Below, one piece after another: positions 17,840 to 27,544 of a DNA stretch of 64,000 bases (its first letter is position 1; each line of letters opens with the position of its first letter). The notes under the pieces are model-generated. The model did no database searches and had not been told where the DNA came from. It saw only the letters and a program-made list of their open reading frames with translations. The DNA lies in the NCBI GenBank assembly GCA_016795325.1, contig JAEUHY010000029.1:1-64000 (forward strand), written 5' to 3'. Position numbers and translations under genes: made by a program. Source of the stretch: Planctomycetota bacterium (GTDB lineage Bacteria > Planctomycetota > UBA1135 > GCA-002686595).

Positions 17840-19036
17840 ATGAGCATCCCGCTGTCCTACAACCTCCGCAGTCTGTTCGTGCGCAAGAGCGCGACGGCGC
17901 TCACGGTGCTCGGCATCGGCGCGACCGTCGCGATCTTCGCGGGCGTGCTCGCGCTGCAGCAGGGTTTCGTGACCATGCTCTCCGGCAAGGGCCGCGAGGA
18001 TGTCGCCGTGTTCCTGCGGCCGGGCGCGACGGGCGAAACCGACAGCCAGTTCCGCCGCGACCTGGGGCTCAAGCTGATCAAGCAGACCCCCGAGATCGAG
18101 CAGGGCCCGGGCGGACCGCTGGCCTCGATGGAGTGTTACTTCGCCGCGCTCAAGCCGCGCATGGACGGCGGTTCGGTCAACGTGCCGATGCGCGGCGTGC
18201 AGCCGACGACCTTCGAGATCCGCGAGGGCGAGATCCGCATCGTCGAGGGCCGCAACTTCACTCCCGGCGCCGACGAAGTGATCGTCGGGCGCAAGCTCAC
18301 CGACCGCATCCAGAACTGCCGCGTCGGCGACGTGCTGCAGCTCAACACGACGCCGTACAAGGTCGTGGGCGTGTTCGACCACGACGGCGGCTTCGCCAGC
18401 GAAGTCTGGGGCGATCTCGACCGTTTCCTCGCCACGCTCGACCGCTACGGGCCCAACCGCGTGATCGCCAAGCTCAGTCCGGGCACGGTGATCGGCGATC
18501 CGGAAGCCGAGGGCGGCGCGGCGCCGGGCAGCTTGTCGGCGCGGCTGGCGGACGACACCGAAGTGCCCGCCAAGGTCATGAGCGAGAAGCAGTTCCTGCT
18601 CTCGCAGACGCGCATGCTCGGCGGAGTGCTGAGCTTCCTCGGCTTGGCGCTCGCCTCGGTGATGGGCATCGGCGCAGTGCTGACGGCGATCAACACCATG
18701 CTGGCCGCGATCTCGGCGCGCACGAGCGAGATCGGCATCCTGCTGAGCATCGGCTACCGCCCGTTTCCGATCTTCATCGCCTTCTTCCTCGAGTCGATCG
18801 TGCTGTGCCTGCTCGGCGGAGTCGCCGGCTGCCTCATGGCGCTGCCCTTCAACGGCATCGAGACGGGCACGATGAACGGCAACACCTTCAGCGAAGTGGC
18901 CTTCGCATTCCGCGTCGACGCCCAAGTGCTGACCCAGGCTGTGATCTTCTCGCTGGTGCTCGGCGTGCTCGGCGGACTGTGGCCGGCGCTGCGTGCGTGC
19001 CGCATGACGCCGACGCAGGCGTTGCGCCGCGCCTGA
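17840..19036 (+). CDS. FtsX/MacB-like ABC permease, second copy
   Basis: A 398-residue permease of the same family as the preceding gene. N-terminal helix KSATALTVLGIGATVAIFAG, large periplasmic domain (about 45-270, with EGRNFTPGADEVIVGRKL), and three C-terminal helices with the FtsX core SARTSEIGILLSIGYRPFPI, ending RMTPTQALRRA. The end motif (MTP..ALR) is typical of MacB/LolE. Last gene of the exporter operon; the next gene is convergent, 13 nt away. Confidence 0.88.
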   Translation: MSIPLSYNLRSLFVRKSATALTVLGIGATVAIFAGVLALQQGFVTMLSGKGREDVAVFLRPGATGETDSQFRRDLGLKLIKQTPEIEQGPGGPLASMECYFAALKPRMDGGSVNVPMRGVQPTTFEIREGEIRIVEGRNFTPGADEVIVGRKLTDRIQNCRVGDVLQLNTTPYKVVGVFDHDGGFASEVWGDLDRFLATLDRYGPNRVIAKLSPGTVIGDPEAEGGAAPGSLSARLADDTEVPAKVMSEKQFLLSQTRMLGGVLSFLGLALASVMGIGAVLTAINTMLAAISARTSEIGILLSIGYRPFPIFIAFFLESIVLCLLGGVAGCLMALPFNGIETGTMNGNTFSEVAFAFRVDAQVLTQAVIFSLVLGVLGGLWPALRACRMTPTQALRRA

Positions 19037-19049
19037 AACGAACTCGCGC

Positions 19050-20774
19050 TCAGCCGAGCGCGCGCAGCACGAGCGCACTTCCGGGCGCGACGCCCAGGTC
19101 GATCAGCGTGTCGTCGACGAGCTCGCGCGCCTCACGCGGCGCGAAGTCCGGGTTCGGCGCTGGAGACACCTCCAGCGTCCAACCTTCCGCCGGCAACTCC
19201 AGCCGCGCGAGCAAGCTGCCCACGCTGAAGTCCGGCCGCTCGTGGAACAGACGCCGTTCGACCGCGCCGCTCGATTCCACGATTTCGGCCCAGAAGCGCA
19301 GCGTTTCGCTGGAGAGCAGCTCGATCAGATCGAGCCGACCGCTGGCGAGCTCCTGGTAGATCGCCGGCTTCCAAGTGTGCAGCTCGAGCTCGAAGCGCGA
19401 GGCAGGCTGCACGCGTCGCCAGTAGCCGAAGGCGCGCGCCACCTGCGCCAGCGCGAGCCGCTCGGGGAACTGAGAGCGTTTGCCGGCGTAGATCTGCTGC
19501 ATGACCACGCGCTTGACGCCGAGGCGGTCGAGCTCGCCGAACAGCGCCTCGCACACCGAGAACACGTTGCGCAGATCGCGCGTGGCGCTCGCTTCGACCG
19601 CGACCGCGGCGAGCACCGGCGGCGCGCTCGAAACAAGCGTGAACGGCCGCTGCACGCTCGGCGGCTTGAGCGCAGCGGGCAGCCCCAGCTCGGCGAGCAC
19701 CGCGGCCGCTTGAGGCCCGACGTGCAGCCGACCGTTGCGCTCGCCGGCGCTCACCACGAGCGCTTCGCCGTCGCGCGGCGCGCGCAATTGGCCGCGCACG
19801 ACCGAGAAGTCCTCGCGCACGCCGACGCCGGTCGCCTCACGCGGCGCGTGCACGGCGAACGACCAACGCACCTGTCGACACGCGTCGTTCTCGACGGCGT
19901 CCGCCAGGCGCCCGAGCAACGCGGGAAGCTCCGCGTGGTCGTCGTACTCGCACACCTCGGTGTGGAAACGCGCGAGCATGAACTCGGGATCGACTTCGCC
20001 GCGGCGCATCAAGGCGAAGTTCGGCCGCGCGCTGGGCCCGTAGATCTCCAGCACCTCGCCGAACAAGTCGAGCAAGTACGACTCGCTCAGCCCCGAACCG
20101 ACGAACAGCAGCGAGCGGCTGCGGAAGACCTCGGCGAACGCGCGCCGGAAGTGCAGCTCGCGGTTGGCGACCGCGCGGTACTCCTGGTGGCCGATGACGA
20201 CTTCGGCGGCGCGTTCTTCGTCGACGCGCGCCAGGCGCGAGGTGTTCGGCGCGCGCAGGAAGCCCTGCAAGGCCCACAAAATCGCCGGTCCCGGACTCGT
20301 CAGCGAGGAGAGCACGTGTTGGCAATCGAGCGTGCTGCGGCCGAGCACACGCAGCGGCCGCTCGCCGCCCGGCGCGTCCTTGCCGTGTTGTCGGCGGTGC
20401 GCGAGCGCGAACAGGTTGTCGTAGTTGGTCGACAGCACCAGCGGCCAGCAGAGCCGCGCGAGCGCGAGCGTCTGGGGCGGCGGGTCGGCTTCGCGCGGTC
20501 CGAGCAGCTCGCGGACAGCGGCGTACAGGCGCTCCGGATCCGCGAGCCGCAACTTGCGTGTCGCGCTATTCGCGCGGCGCACGAGCGCCTCGGGCTTGTT
20601 CGCCGCGTCGCCGGTTGCGCTCGCGATTGCGGCCGCGTTTTCGAGACCGACGATGAGCTTGGTCCACGACGCCGCCACCGGCATGCTCATGCCGCTGCCG
20701 ATGAACGGCGCGAGCCGCCCGCGTTCGTACGCGGCGACCAGACGCGGCAGCAGCTCGTCGAAGTGGGCGCTCAT
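19050..20774 (-). CDS. SIR2-like domain protein with uncharacterised C-terminal half
   Basis: A 574-residue soluble protein. The N-terminal 280 residues carry SIR2-family motifs: APFIGSGMSMP (about 23-32), LVLSTNYDNLF (about 115) and LLFVGSGLSESYL, which form an NAD-binding Rossmann site. Such domains occur in NADases of antiphage systems and in other signalling proteins. The C-terminal half (about 330-574) matches nothing I recognise. Its last 40 residues (DTLIDLGVAPGSALVLRALG) have a beta-grasp-like look. The ATG overlaps the stop of the upstream glycosyltransferase-TPR gene (ATGA), so the two are co-translated. NADase activity is inference. Confidence 0.75.
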   Translation of the reverse strand: MSAHFDELLPRLVAAYERGRLAPFIGSGMSMPVAASWTKLIVGLENAAAIASATGDAANKPEALVRRANSATRKLRLADPERLYAAVRELLGPREADPPPQTLALARLCWPLVLSTNYDNLFALAHRRQHGKDAPGGERPLRVLGRSTLDCQHVLSSLTSPGPAILWALQGFLRAPNTSRLARVDEERAAEVVIGHQEYRAVANRELHFRRAFAEVFRSRSLLFVGSGLSESYLLDLFGEVLEIYGPSARPNFALMRRGEVDPEFMLARFHTEVCEYDDHAELPALLGRLADAVENDACRQVRWSFAVHAPREATGVGVREDFSVVRGQLRAPRDGEALVVSAGERNGRLHVGPQAAAVLAELGLPAALKPPSVQRPFTLVSSAPPVLAAVAVEASATRDLRNVFSVCEALFGELDRLGVKRVVMQQIYAGKRSQFPERLALAQVARAFGYWRRVQPASRFELELHTWKPAIYQELASGRLDLIELLSSETLRFWAEIVESSGAVERRLFHERPDFSVGSLLARLELPAEGWTLEVSPAPNPDFAPREARELVDDTLIDLGVAPGSALVLRALG

Positions 20775-22870
20775 CGCTGCGGCGCCTCGCCACGCAACGA
20801 CGGTTCGCGCAGCGCGGCCGCCGTGGCGCGCACGCGCTCGGCGAATTCGCGCTGGCCGAGCTCCTCGGCGCGTTTCGCGGTGCGCTCGAACACCTCCTGC
20901 GCCTCCTGCTCGCGGCCCGCGCTCATCAGCGTGGCGCCGAGCATGTCGAGCACGCGCAGATCCTCGCCGCGTGTGCTGCGCTCGAGCTGCAACGCGATCT
21001 CGACGGCTTCTGCCGGAGCGCGCAGCGAGCGGTCCTCGGCGCTCGAAAGCAGCCAGGCGAGCTGCAGACCGGCCGCGATCTCGCCGGTGTTGTAGCGCAA
21101 CGCGTTGCGCGCCGTTTCGATCGCACGCATCCAGTCGCCGCGCGCGATGAACACGCCGACGAGCTGCTCCCAGGCCGCGAACTCGTTCGGCCGCAGCTGG
21201 ATCGCCTGCTTCAACGTTTCGATCCCGGCGCGCTCGTCGCCGTTCGCCAGTTGCGCCGCCGCGAGGCGTCGCAGGAGCGCGGGATCGTCGCGGCGCAGCG
21301 CGAGAGCCTTCTGGGCGTGCGTGAGCGCCTCGCGCGGCTGGTTCGCGGCGAGCAATGCGGTGCTCAGGTTGGCGCGTGTGTCCGCATCGTCGGCGAGCTC
21401 GACCGAACGCCGTAGCGCATCGAGCGCCTGCGCGCCGCGGCCCGCGTCGATCAACGTGGCGCCGGCGTTCGAGAGCGACGTGGCGAACTGCGCGCGCCGA
21501 TCGACGAGCGGCCAGTTGGAGAGCACAGCGACGAGCAACGCCGCTAGACAAGCGCGCACGAGCTTCGCGCGGTCACCCGCGAGCCACGCTTCGCGTCCGC
21601 GCACGACAGCAGCCGCTGCGAACAGCAGCGCGATCGGCGCCAGCGCGTAGCGGTAGCGAGCGTTCACGTAGAAGAGCGTCACACCGAGCAGAAGCAGCGC
21701 GCCCAGCGCGAGCAACACCGCGAACTCCCGCCGCTGCGGCCAGCACAGGTACAGCCCCGCGGCGGCGAGCGGGGCCACGACGCCCATGTGCAGCAGGTAC
21801 GCGAGCCAGCGCAGCAGCCCGGAGTGCTCGGCGTAGTAGTCCTGGTCTTCGTAGTCGGGGATCTCGTACGCGTTGAGCGCGAGAGCGAACTTGCGCGCGA
21901 GCAGCGCGGCCCAATCCCCCGGATGCGCCGCGATCCACTCGAACGCGCGGCCGAACCAGTGGCCCGAGACTTCGCTCGGCGTCAAGGACCGCCCCTCGGC
22001 CTGCTGCGCCAGCTCGCGCGCGTCGACGCGCTCCGAGGCCGCATCGCCGCGCCCCGGCAGCAACGGCTCGTACCCACCGCGGGCGCCCTCGTGGTTGCCG
22101 ATGTAGAAGTTCGCGCCAGTCTGCGCGCTCGTCAGCACGAACTCGCCGCCGACCTGCGCGTTGCGCGCCGCGATCGGAGCGAGCACGAGCGCAAGTCCGC
22201 CGAACGTCGCGGCGACGCAGCTCGGAGCATGCGCGCGGCCGCGCGAGAGCAGAAAGCTCGCCGCGAGCACGACGGGCACGAGCAGCATGGTCTGATCACG
22301 CGTCGCGATCAGGGCGCCGAGCGTCGCGCCGGCCGCAAGCCACAGCGTGCGAGACGGCGCGTGCCGCGCGCGGCCGAGCAGCGCGAGCAGAGCCGTGACG
22401 AGCACGCCGCCGAGCGACGCGCTCTGGACCAGCCCGTCGAAGAACAGCGCCGGCGGATAGCACGCGAGCGCGAGGCCCGCGATCCAGCCGATGCGCCGCG
22501 AGAAGAACCACGCGCCGGCGAGGAAGAGCAAGCCGCACGAGAGCGCGCCAAGCAGCGCCTGGACCGCGCGGATTGCGCCGAGCCCGTCGCCGAATACGAG
22601 CTCGATCAGCGCCAGGAAGTACGGATAGAGCGGCGCCTGGTAGAAGACTTCGCTGCCGAGCCAATCGCCGGCGGCGATGCGCGCAGCACAGTTCTTGTAG
22701 GCCGCGCCGTCCGCCCGGAGCATGTCGAACAGCGGCGCGTCGGAGGCCTGCGCCAGGTACAGGCCGCGCAGCACCAGCGCGACCCCCGCAACCACCGCGA
22801 ACGGTCGGAGCAGCGCTCTCGGGGACAGCTCAGCAGGTGACGAACTCGAAGTTTGCGGGTCGGCTTTCAC
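20771..22870 (-). CDS. Polytopic GT39-like glycosyltransferase with C-terminal TPR domain
   Basis: A protein of about 699 residues. The first 430 residues are a PMT/ArnT-like membrane domain of roughly eleven helices with an extracytoplasmic acidic loop near the start (LFDMLRADGAAYKN). Residues about 460-690 are a run of tetratricopeptide-like helix pairs (for example AGATLIDAGRGAQALDALRR and FAAWEQLVGVFIARGDWMRA). This is a frequent architecture in planctomycete-like genomes. Start is uncertain: GTG at 22870 is used; a TTG at 22903 would add 11 residues. It leads a two-gene operon with the SIR2-domain protein. Acceptor unknown. Confidence 0.75.
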   Translation of the reverse strand: MKADPQTSSSSPAELSPRALLRPFAVVAGVALVLRGLYLAQASDAPLFDMLRADGAAYKNCAARIAAGDWLGSEVFYQAPLYPYFLALIELVFGDGLGAIRAVQALLGALSCGLLFLAGAWFFSRRIGWIAGLALACYPPALFFDGLVQSASLGGVLVTALLALLGRARHAPSRTLWLAAGATLGALIATRDQTMLLVPVVLAASFLLSRGRAHAPSCVAATFGGLALVLAPIAARNAQVGGEFVLTSAQTGANFYIGNHEGARGGYEPLLPGRGDAASERVDARELAQQAEGRSLTPSEVSGHWFGRAFEWIAAHPGDWAALLARKFALALNAYEIPDYEDQDYYAEHSGLLRWLAYLLHMGVVAPLAAAGLYLCWPQRREFAVLLALGALLLLGVTLFYVNARYRYALAPIALLFAAAAVVRGREAWLAGDRAKLVRACLAALLVAVLSNWPLVDRRAQFATSLSNAGATLIDAGRGAQALDALRRSVELADDADTRANLSTALLAANQPREALTHAQKALALRRDDPALLRRLAAAQLANGDERAGIETLKQAIQLRPNEFAAWEQLVGVFIARGDWMRAIETARNALRYNTGEIAAGLQLAWLLSSAEDRSLRAPAEAVEIALQLERSTRGEDLRVLDMLGATLMSAGREQEAQEVFERTAKRAEELGQREFAERVRATAAALREPSLRGEAPQR

Positions 22871-23524
22871 TGTGCGGCAGGTTAGCCGCTCTGTGGCGCG
22901 CAAGCTCTGCTCTAGCGGAGCCGCAAGGCCGTAGCGGGGCGCCCGTGTCGTTCTCGGCGTCGTTCTCGGCGTCGGCGTCCGCAGCTACGTCGTTCTCGGC
23001 TGCGTCGCCCTCGGCTGCTGCGGCGGCTGCGTCGTACTCTGCGTCGCCATCGCCATCGCCATCGCCATCGCCGGCGTCGGCGATGGAGATGGAGATGGCA
23101 CCGGCTGGTGTCTGCGGCACCGGCGATAGCGGCGACAACGGTCCGCGCGAGTTCGCAGCGCTGTGCCTCGAGCGCGCAACGAGAGCGCCGCGCACACTTG
23201 AACTGCCGCCGTCGAGCGCAGTTCACGCTGCTGCGTCCGAAAACACTGGTGCACGCCCCCACGCGCCAACCCGACGCGCTACGCAGCGGAGCAACAGGCG
23301 GCGCGCGCCGTTGCGACGCCGCGGAGCTGGATGGCGCGCGAGCGGACAGCCGCTGACGCAGCGCGTGGAGATCCAGGGCCGCCGGACGTCGTTGGCGTGC
23401 CGCTGCGCGGTGAGTGGCTCCGGGCGCCGAAGCGGCCTCGGGGCCGCGCGTGCGCCCCGTCGGGCGAGCTCGGCTCGCGCTCGTGGCGGGCGTGACTACT
23501 CTGTGGGAGTCTTTCGAAGCGGAC
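22871..23524. other. Non-coding stretch of about 650 bp before the tandem paralogues
   Basis: I see no credible gene here. Reading frames on both strands are low-complexity Ala/Ser or Asp/Ala runs created by a short repeat tract (22947-23099). The rest is unstructured GC-rich sequence that should contain the promoters of the two divergent transcription units, but no convincing -10/-35 pair stands out. Confidence 0.6.
22947..23099. repeat. Low-complexity tract with tandem 12-mers and a hexamer hairpin
   Basis: The 12-mer GTCGTTCTCGGC occurs at 22947, 22959 and 22989 with degenerate units between. The hexamer GCCATC is then repeated four times (23046-23069). The arm 23052-23072 pairs with 23079-23099 (GGCGATGG...GATGGC) with only two mismatches and a 6-nt loop, giving a 21-bp hairpin. 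Such a tract can slip in length during replication. Confidence 0.8.
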
Positions 23525-25423
23525 ATGAAGCTCGCATTCGCACTTTCCGCTCTCTGCGCGACTGTTGTCGCACTGCTTTGGTTCGTCGCCAGCGAACGCA
23601 CTGGGCGCGACGGCGTGGCCCAGCCGAGCAACGCCATCGAATCCGCGCCGGCACTGCTCGACGAGCCCTTCGACACCGCGCTCGCCGCCGAACGCTCGAC
23701 GCCCGCGCGCCCGTCGCTCGAGAGCGCGCGCGTCGAGCTCGTGCGTCTCCAAGTCCACGTCGTGACGCGCGGCTCGCGCGCGCCCGTGAGCAACCACCGC
23801 GTCGCCGCGTTCCGCAGCGGCGCGCCGTTCGAGTGGAGCGAGCGACCGCTCAGCAACGCGGAAGCGCTGCCCGGTGAGATCGCGAGCACGGACGCCAATG
23901 GCGACGCGACGTTGTTCGTCGAACCTGGTCAGGCCCACGTGATCGCCTCCGTGGACGACTGGGCGCCTCGCTCGCGCGTCGAGATCGCTGCGCTCGCCGC
24001 GGGAGATTCGCGCACGCTCGAACTCGAAGTGCGCGAGCCGCCGGACCGCGTGGTGCACGGGCTTGTGCTCGAAGTCGGCACGGGAGCGCCTGTGCACGGC
24101 GCGAGCGTGAGCTTCACCGAGAACGGGCCAGAAATCGCGCGCAGCGATGAACGCGGCGCGTTTGTCGTCACGGGACGCAGCCGCGAGCGCAAGCAATTCG
24201 TCGTGAGCCGAGACGATTGGCTCGCCACCTACGCGCCGCTCGAAGCGGGGCACGAGCGCGCCGACCTGCGGCTGGTGGTCTTGATGGCTCGACGCACGCA
24301 CGTCGATGTGCGAGTGGTCGACAAGAGCGGCGTCGCAATCGAGGCCGCGGTGAGAGCCAACTTCGACCGCGAAAAGTTGACGCGCGGCGCGCCATTCCTG
24401 AGCGACGACGTGTGGTACGGCGTTGCGCGCTCCGGAGCGCCCGTGCGGCTGAGCAACATCCCCGCGCAGGTCGAGCTCACGATCAGCGCAGTGGGGTCGC
24501 TCGGCGCGCAGGCGAGCCAGAGTGTGGTTCTTCCAGCGACCAGCCACGCCACGGAGTTGACCCTCGTGCTCGAGGATGGCGACACGATCGTCGGTACGGT
24601 TTTTGGCTTGCGTCGTCGCAGCGGCGTCGAGGTGCATCTCTGGCGGCCGAGCGAGTTCGCGCGCGCCGGCGCGCGAGTGTTCGGAGGATCCGATCCGCTC
24701 GACGTCACCGTTCTCACCGACGCCAACGGCAGCTTCCGCTTCGCTGGACTCGGCGCGGGGCTGGCTAGGGTGAGCTGCGCGGACTCGACAACGGGCTTGG
24801 TAGCGTCGGCGCTCGAGCTTCAACTCGTCGGCGACGGCCGCACGTACGAAGTTGCGCTTGTCGCGGCGCCCGCAGCGCGGATCCGCGGACGGATCAGGGA
24901 CGCGGATGGCGCCCCACGCGCGGGACACGTCAGCGCACGCCGAACGGGCGAGCTAGAAGCCGCGTTCACCGACGCCGACAACACCGGGAACTTCGAGTTC
25001 GACATGCTTGCGCCCGGCGACTACGAAGTCTCTGTCCTCGAACGCGCAAGCTCCGCCTTCACCACCGTGCACGCGCTCCCAGGTGACAACTCCGTGGAGC
25101 TGCGCCTCGCGCCCAGCAAGTACCTGAAGCTGCGACTCGTCGACAAGACTGGTGCGGCCGTGCGCGGACGCGCTCAAGTCGTGAGCGAGGTCGGACTCAC
25201 GTTGACGAGCTACGAGAGCGATCGGACCGGCGTCGTGATGCTGCTGTGCCCTGCGACGGTGCGACCGGTGCGCGTGAGCGCGCACTCGGTGGATGGAAAA
25301 TTGGCCGGCGAGCGCGAGTTCGTGCCCCGCGACGCGTCGGAGCTGGACCTTTTTCTCGAGCCCTTCGAACTCTCGCCAGCGCTGGACGGTGAGGCGGCGG
25401 ACGGCGAAGAACGGCGCAAGTGA
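23525..25423 (+). CDS. Exported carboxypeptidase-regulatory-like repeat protein, paralogue 1
   Basis: A 632-residue protein. An N-terminal membrane anchor or signal (MKLAFALSALCATVVALLWF) is followed by several beta-sandwich repeats of the carboxypeptidase-regulatory-like/CNA-B kind. Recurrent lines include VHGLVLEVGTGAPVHGASVS, STDANGDATLFVEPG, LTDANGSFRFAGLGAG and DADNTGNFEFDMLAPGDYEV. The G-x-F-x-(F/V)-x-x-L-x-P-G-x-Y signature marks each domain. No catalytic motif is visible, so a structural, adhesive or scaffold role outside the cytoplasmic membrane is likeliest. First of three tandem paralogues with the same domain order and a common N-terminus. ATG at 23525 fits the signal start. Confidence 0.8.
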   Translation: MKLAFALSALCATVVALLWFVASERTGRDGVAQPSNAIESAPALLDEPFDTALAAERSTPARPSLESARVELVRLQVHVVTRGSRAPVSNHRVAAFRSGAPFEWSERPLSNAEALPGEIASTDANGDATLFVEPGQAHVIASVDDWAPRSRVEIAALAAGDSRTLELEVREPPDRVVHGLVLEVGTGAPVHGASVSFTENGPEIARSDERGAFVVTGRSRERKQFVVSRDDWLATYAPLEAGHERADLRLVVLMARRTHVDVRVVDKSGVAIEAAVRANFDREKLTRGAPFLSDDVWYGVARSGAPVRLSNIPAQVELTISAVGSLGAQASQSVVLPATSHATELTLVLEDGDTIVGTVFGLRRRSGVEVHLWRPSEFARAGARVFGGSDPLDVTVLTDANGSFRFAGLGAGLARVSCADSTTGLVASALELQLVGDGRTYEVALVAAPAARIRGRIRDADGAPRAGHVSARRTGELEAAFTDADNTGNFEFDMLAPGDYEVSVLERASSAFTTVHALPGDNSVELRLAPSKYLKLRLVDKTGAAVRGRAQVVSEVGLTLTSYESDRTGVVMLLCPATVRPVRVSAHSVDGKLAGEREFVPRDASELDLFLEPFELSPALDGEAADGEERRK

Positions 25424-25498
25424 CCGGCACGCGGGCGCGGAAACCAACGCTGCGGACGAGGCTAGTACGATTCCCAGCGCGCCGCTCCCGCGCCCGTC

Positions 25499-27445
25499 GT
25501 GAACAAACTCGCCTTCACACTGCTCGCAGCACTCGTCACCGCGTCGGCGTGGTGGTGGTTCGCAGCGGGTCACGAGACGGCCGTTCGTTCTGCGATACCG
25601 ACGAGCGCCGCTGCGCAGGACAGCAACTCGAGCACGAAAGGCGCGCGCCCGTCCGAAGACGCGCCTGACGCAGGGAGCGAGTCGCGCGCCGAAGTCGGTC
25701 CGCGCAGCACGGATCTCGCGCGCATCGACGTGCGCGTGGTCACACCCGACTCGACGGCCGTCGCCGGCCAGACGGTCGTCGCCGTCGAACCGGGCGCCGA
25801 ACATGGCTGGCGCGGTGAACATGCGTACGGTTCGATCGCTCAGCCTGGCGAGTGCGCGCAAACCGACGAACGCGGCCTGGCGACGCTGTACGTCGAGCCG
25901 CTCAAGCCGCTGGCCATCGTTTCGCTCGACGCGGGGCAGGCGGATTCCGGTGTGACTCTCCCTGCGCTCGCAGTTGCCGAACGGCGGCAAGTGACGCTCA
26001 CTGTGAAACCCGCGCCCGCCCAGCACGTGCAAGGGCTAGTTCTCGACGTGGTGACTCGAACGCCGCTCGCAGGCGCGGAGGTGCGCGTGACGCCACGTGG
26101 TCCCGTACTCGCGCACAGCGACGAACAGGGCCGGTTCGTCATCGCTGGCCTGCACTGGCTGCAGCATCACGAGCTGTGCGTGACCCGCCCCGGCTACCTG
26201 CCGACCAAGTCCAACCCGGATTTGGTGCGTGGAGACAACGATGCTCCGCTCGTGATGTTAATGGCGCGCGCGGCAGCCGCTGACGTGCGGGTCGTCGACG
26301 CTTCCGGCGAGCCGGTTGCCGCACTCGTGCGTGCGAGCGTGGATCGTGCGTCCATCGCTGGAGACGCGGCCTTCTTGTCCCAGAGCGAATGGGACGCCGA
26401 ACTCAAGGCCGACGAAGTCGCGCAATGGACGCAACTGCCTGCCGACGTCGAGATCGAGCTGACGGCGTGCAGTCGCCTGGAGTTGGGTGTGACCGTCCGC
26501 GTGCACATGCCAGCCCGCGAAACTGCTTACCCCATCACGCTGCGGTTGCCGCCTGCGGGAACCATCCTGGGACAAGTGACCGGCTTGCCGTCCGCTGCGG
26601 ATCTGGAGATCGAGTTGCAACACGCGGACAAGCAGGCGGCGTGGTTCGGACCAAAGGCCAGCTGGATCGCGAATCCGTTCGTCTCCACGCGAACGGACTC
26701 GCTAGGCCGCTTTCGGTTCGCGAACGTGCCCGCCGGAGAGTGGAAGCTCTCCGTCGAGCAACCCGCAGGCGCGCTTGCTCTCGCGGCGGCGCTTGTGAAC
26801 GTCGCACAGGGCGGCGGCGAGTACGAGGTCGTACTGCCGGCTGAGGCTGGCGCGTGGTTGCGCGGAGTCGTGCGCGCGTGCGAGGGCGCCGACCAACGCG
26901 CGCCCGTGGAGGCCGAGCGAATCGACGGCCTAGGCCGAGGCTTCATCTGGTCCGACGCGGACGGCGCCTTCGAACTGGGGCCAGTTCCGCCGGGCGAGTA
27001 TGTGGTCCGCGCCGGCGGATGGGTCGACGTCGACGATGGGCACATCCGACTGTCCACGGGGAAGCTGTTCAGGCTCGAACCCGGCGCGCGGGTGATCGCT
27101 CGACTGCAGCCGGGCGTGCAAGAGTTGGAGCTCGAACTCGAACCCGTTCGCGGCGTCGCCGTGGAACTCGTCGACACGCAGGACCTGCCCGTGCTCGGAA
27201 CCGTGGTGTTCGCGACCGGCGGCGACGCCGTCGCGGTCTCAACGGGCACGAGCAACATCGCACGCTTCGCGATGCGCGCCGCGGATCGTGTGCTCACCGT
27301 GCACGCTTGGTCCTACGACCGTCGCCTCACCGCCGAGCGCACGTTCCACATCGACGGCGAACAGACCGACGCGCCGCTGCGGCTGGTGCTCGCGCCGCAA
27401 CCGCTGCCGCCCGCCTCGAAAGCGCCGCCACGCCTGACGAAGTGA
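25499..27445 (+). CDS. Exported carboxypeptidase-regulatory-like repeat protein, paralogue 2
   Basis: A 648-residue paralogue of its neighbours. GTG start followed by NKLAFTLLAALVTASAWWWF, a membrane anchor nearly identical in pattern to paralogues 1 and 3. Repeats include VQGLVLDVVTRTPLAGAEVR, HSDEQGRFVIAGLHW, RTDSLGRFRFANVPAGEW and SDADGAFELGPVPPGEYVVR. The sequence before the start (AGTACGAT, later CTCCCGCGCCCG) is shared with paralogue 3, showing that the duplicated unit included the promoter region. The gap from paralogue 1 is 75 nt. Function unknown; surface or periplasmic structural role inferred. Confidence 0.8.
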   Translation: MNKLAFTLLAALVTASAWWWFAAGHETAVRSAIPTSAAAQDSNSSTKGARPSEDAPDAGSESRAEVGPRSTDLARIDVRVVTPDSTAVAGQTVVAVEPGAEHGWRGEHAYGSIAQPGECAQTDERGLATLYVEPLKPLAIVSLDAGQADSGVTLPALAVAERRQVTLTVKPAPAQHVQGLVLDVVTRTPLAGAEVRVTPRGPVLAHSDEQGRFVIAGLHWLQHHELCVTRPGYLPTKSNPDLVRGDNDAPLVMLMARAAAADVRVVDASGEPVAALVRASVDRASIAGDAAFLSQSEWDAELKADEVAQWTQLPADVEIELTACSRLELGVTVRVHMPARETAYPITLRLPPAGTILGQVTGLPSAADLEIELQHADKQAAWFGPKASWIANPFVSTRTDSLGRFRFANVPAGEWKLSVEQPAGALALAAALVNVAQGGGEYEVVLPAEAGAWLRGVVRACEGADQRAPVEAERIDGLGRGFIWSDADGAFELGPVPPGEYVVRAGGWVDVDDGHIRLSTGKLFRLEPGARVIARLQPGVQELELELEPVRGVAVELVDTQDLPVLGTVVFATGGDAVAVSTGTSNIARFAMRAADRVLTVHAWSYDRRLTAERTFHIDGEQTDAPLRLVLAPQPLPPASKAPPRLTK

Positions 27446-27544
27446 GCCGCGGGCGATGCGAAGCCCGAGGCTGAAGACTCGAGCGGAACCGCGCCGCGGC
27501 AGACTGGAAGTACGATCGACACGCGCTCTCCCGCGCCCGCCACG

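Noticed and set aside
22947..23099. Possible CRISPR array
   Set aside because: Units are 6-12 nt, tandem and without unique spacers; no cas gene is present.
22830..23195. 121-codon minus-strand frame rich in Asp, Ala and Glu
   Set aside because: Its composition comes entirely from the hexamer and 12-mer repeats, and it overlaps the start of the glycosyltransferase gene; no ribosome site.
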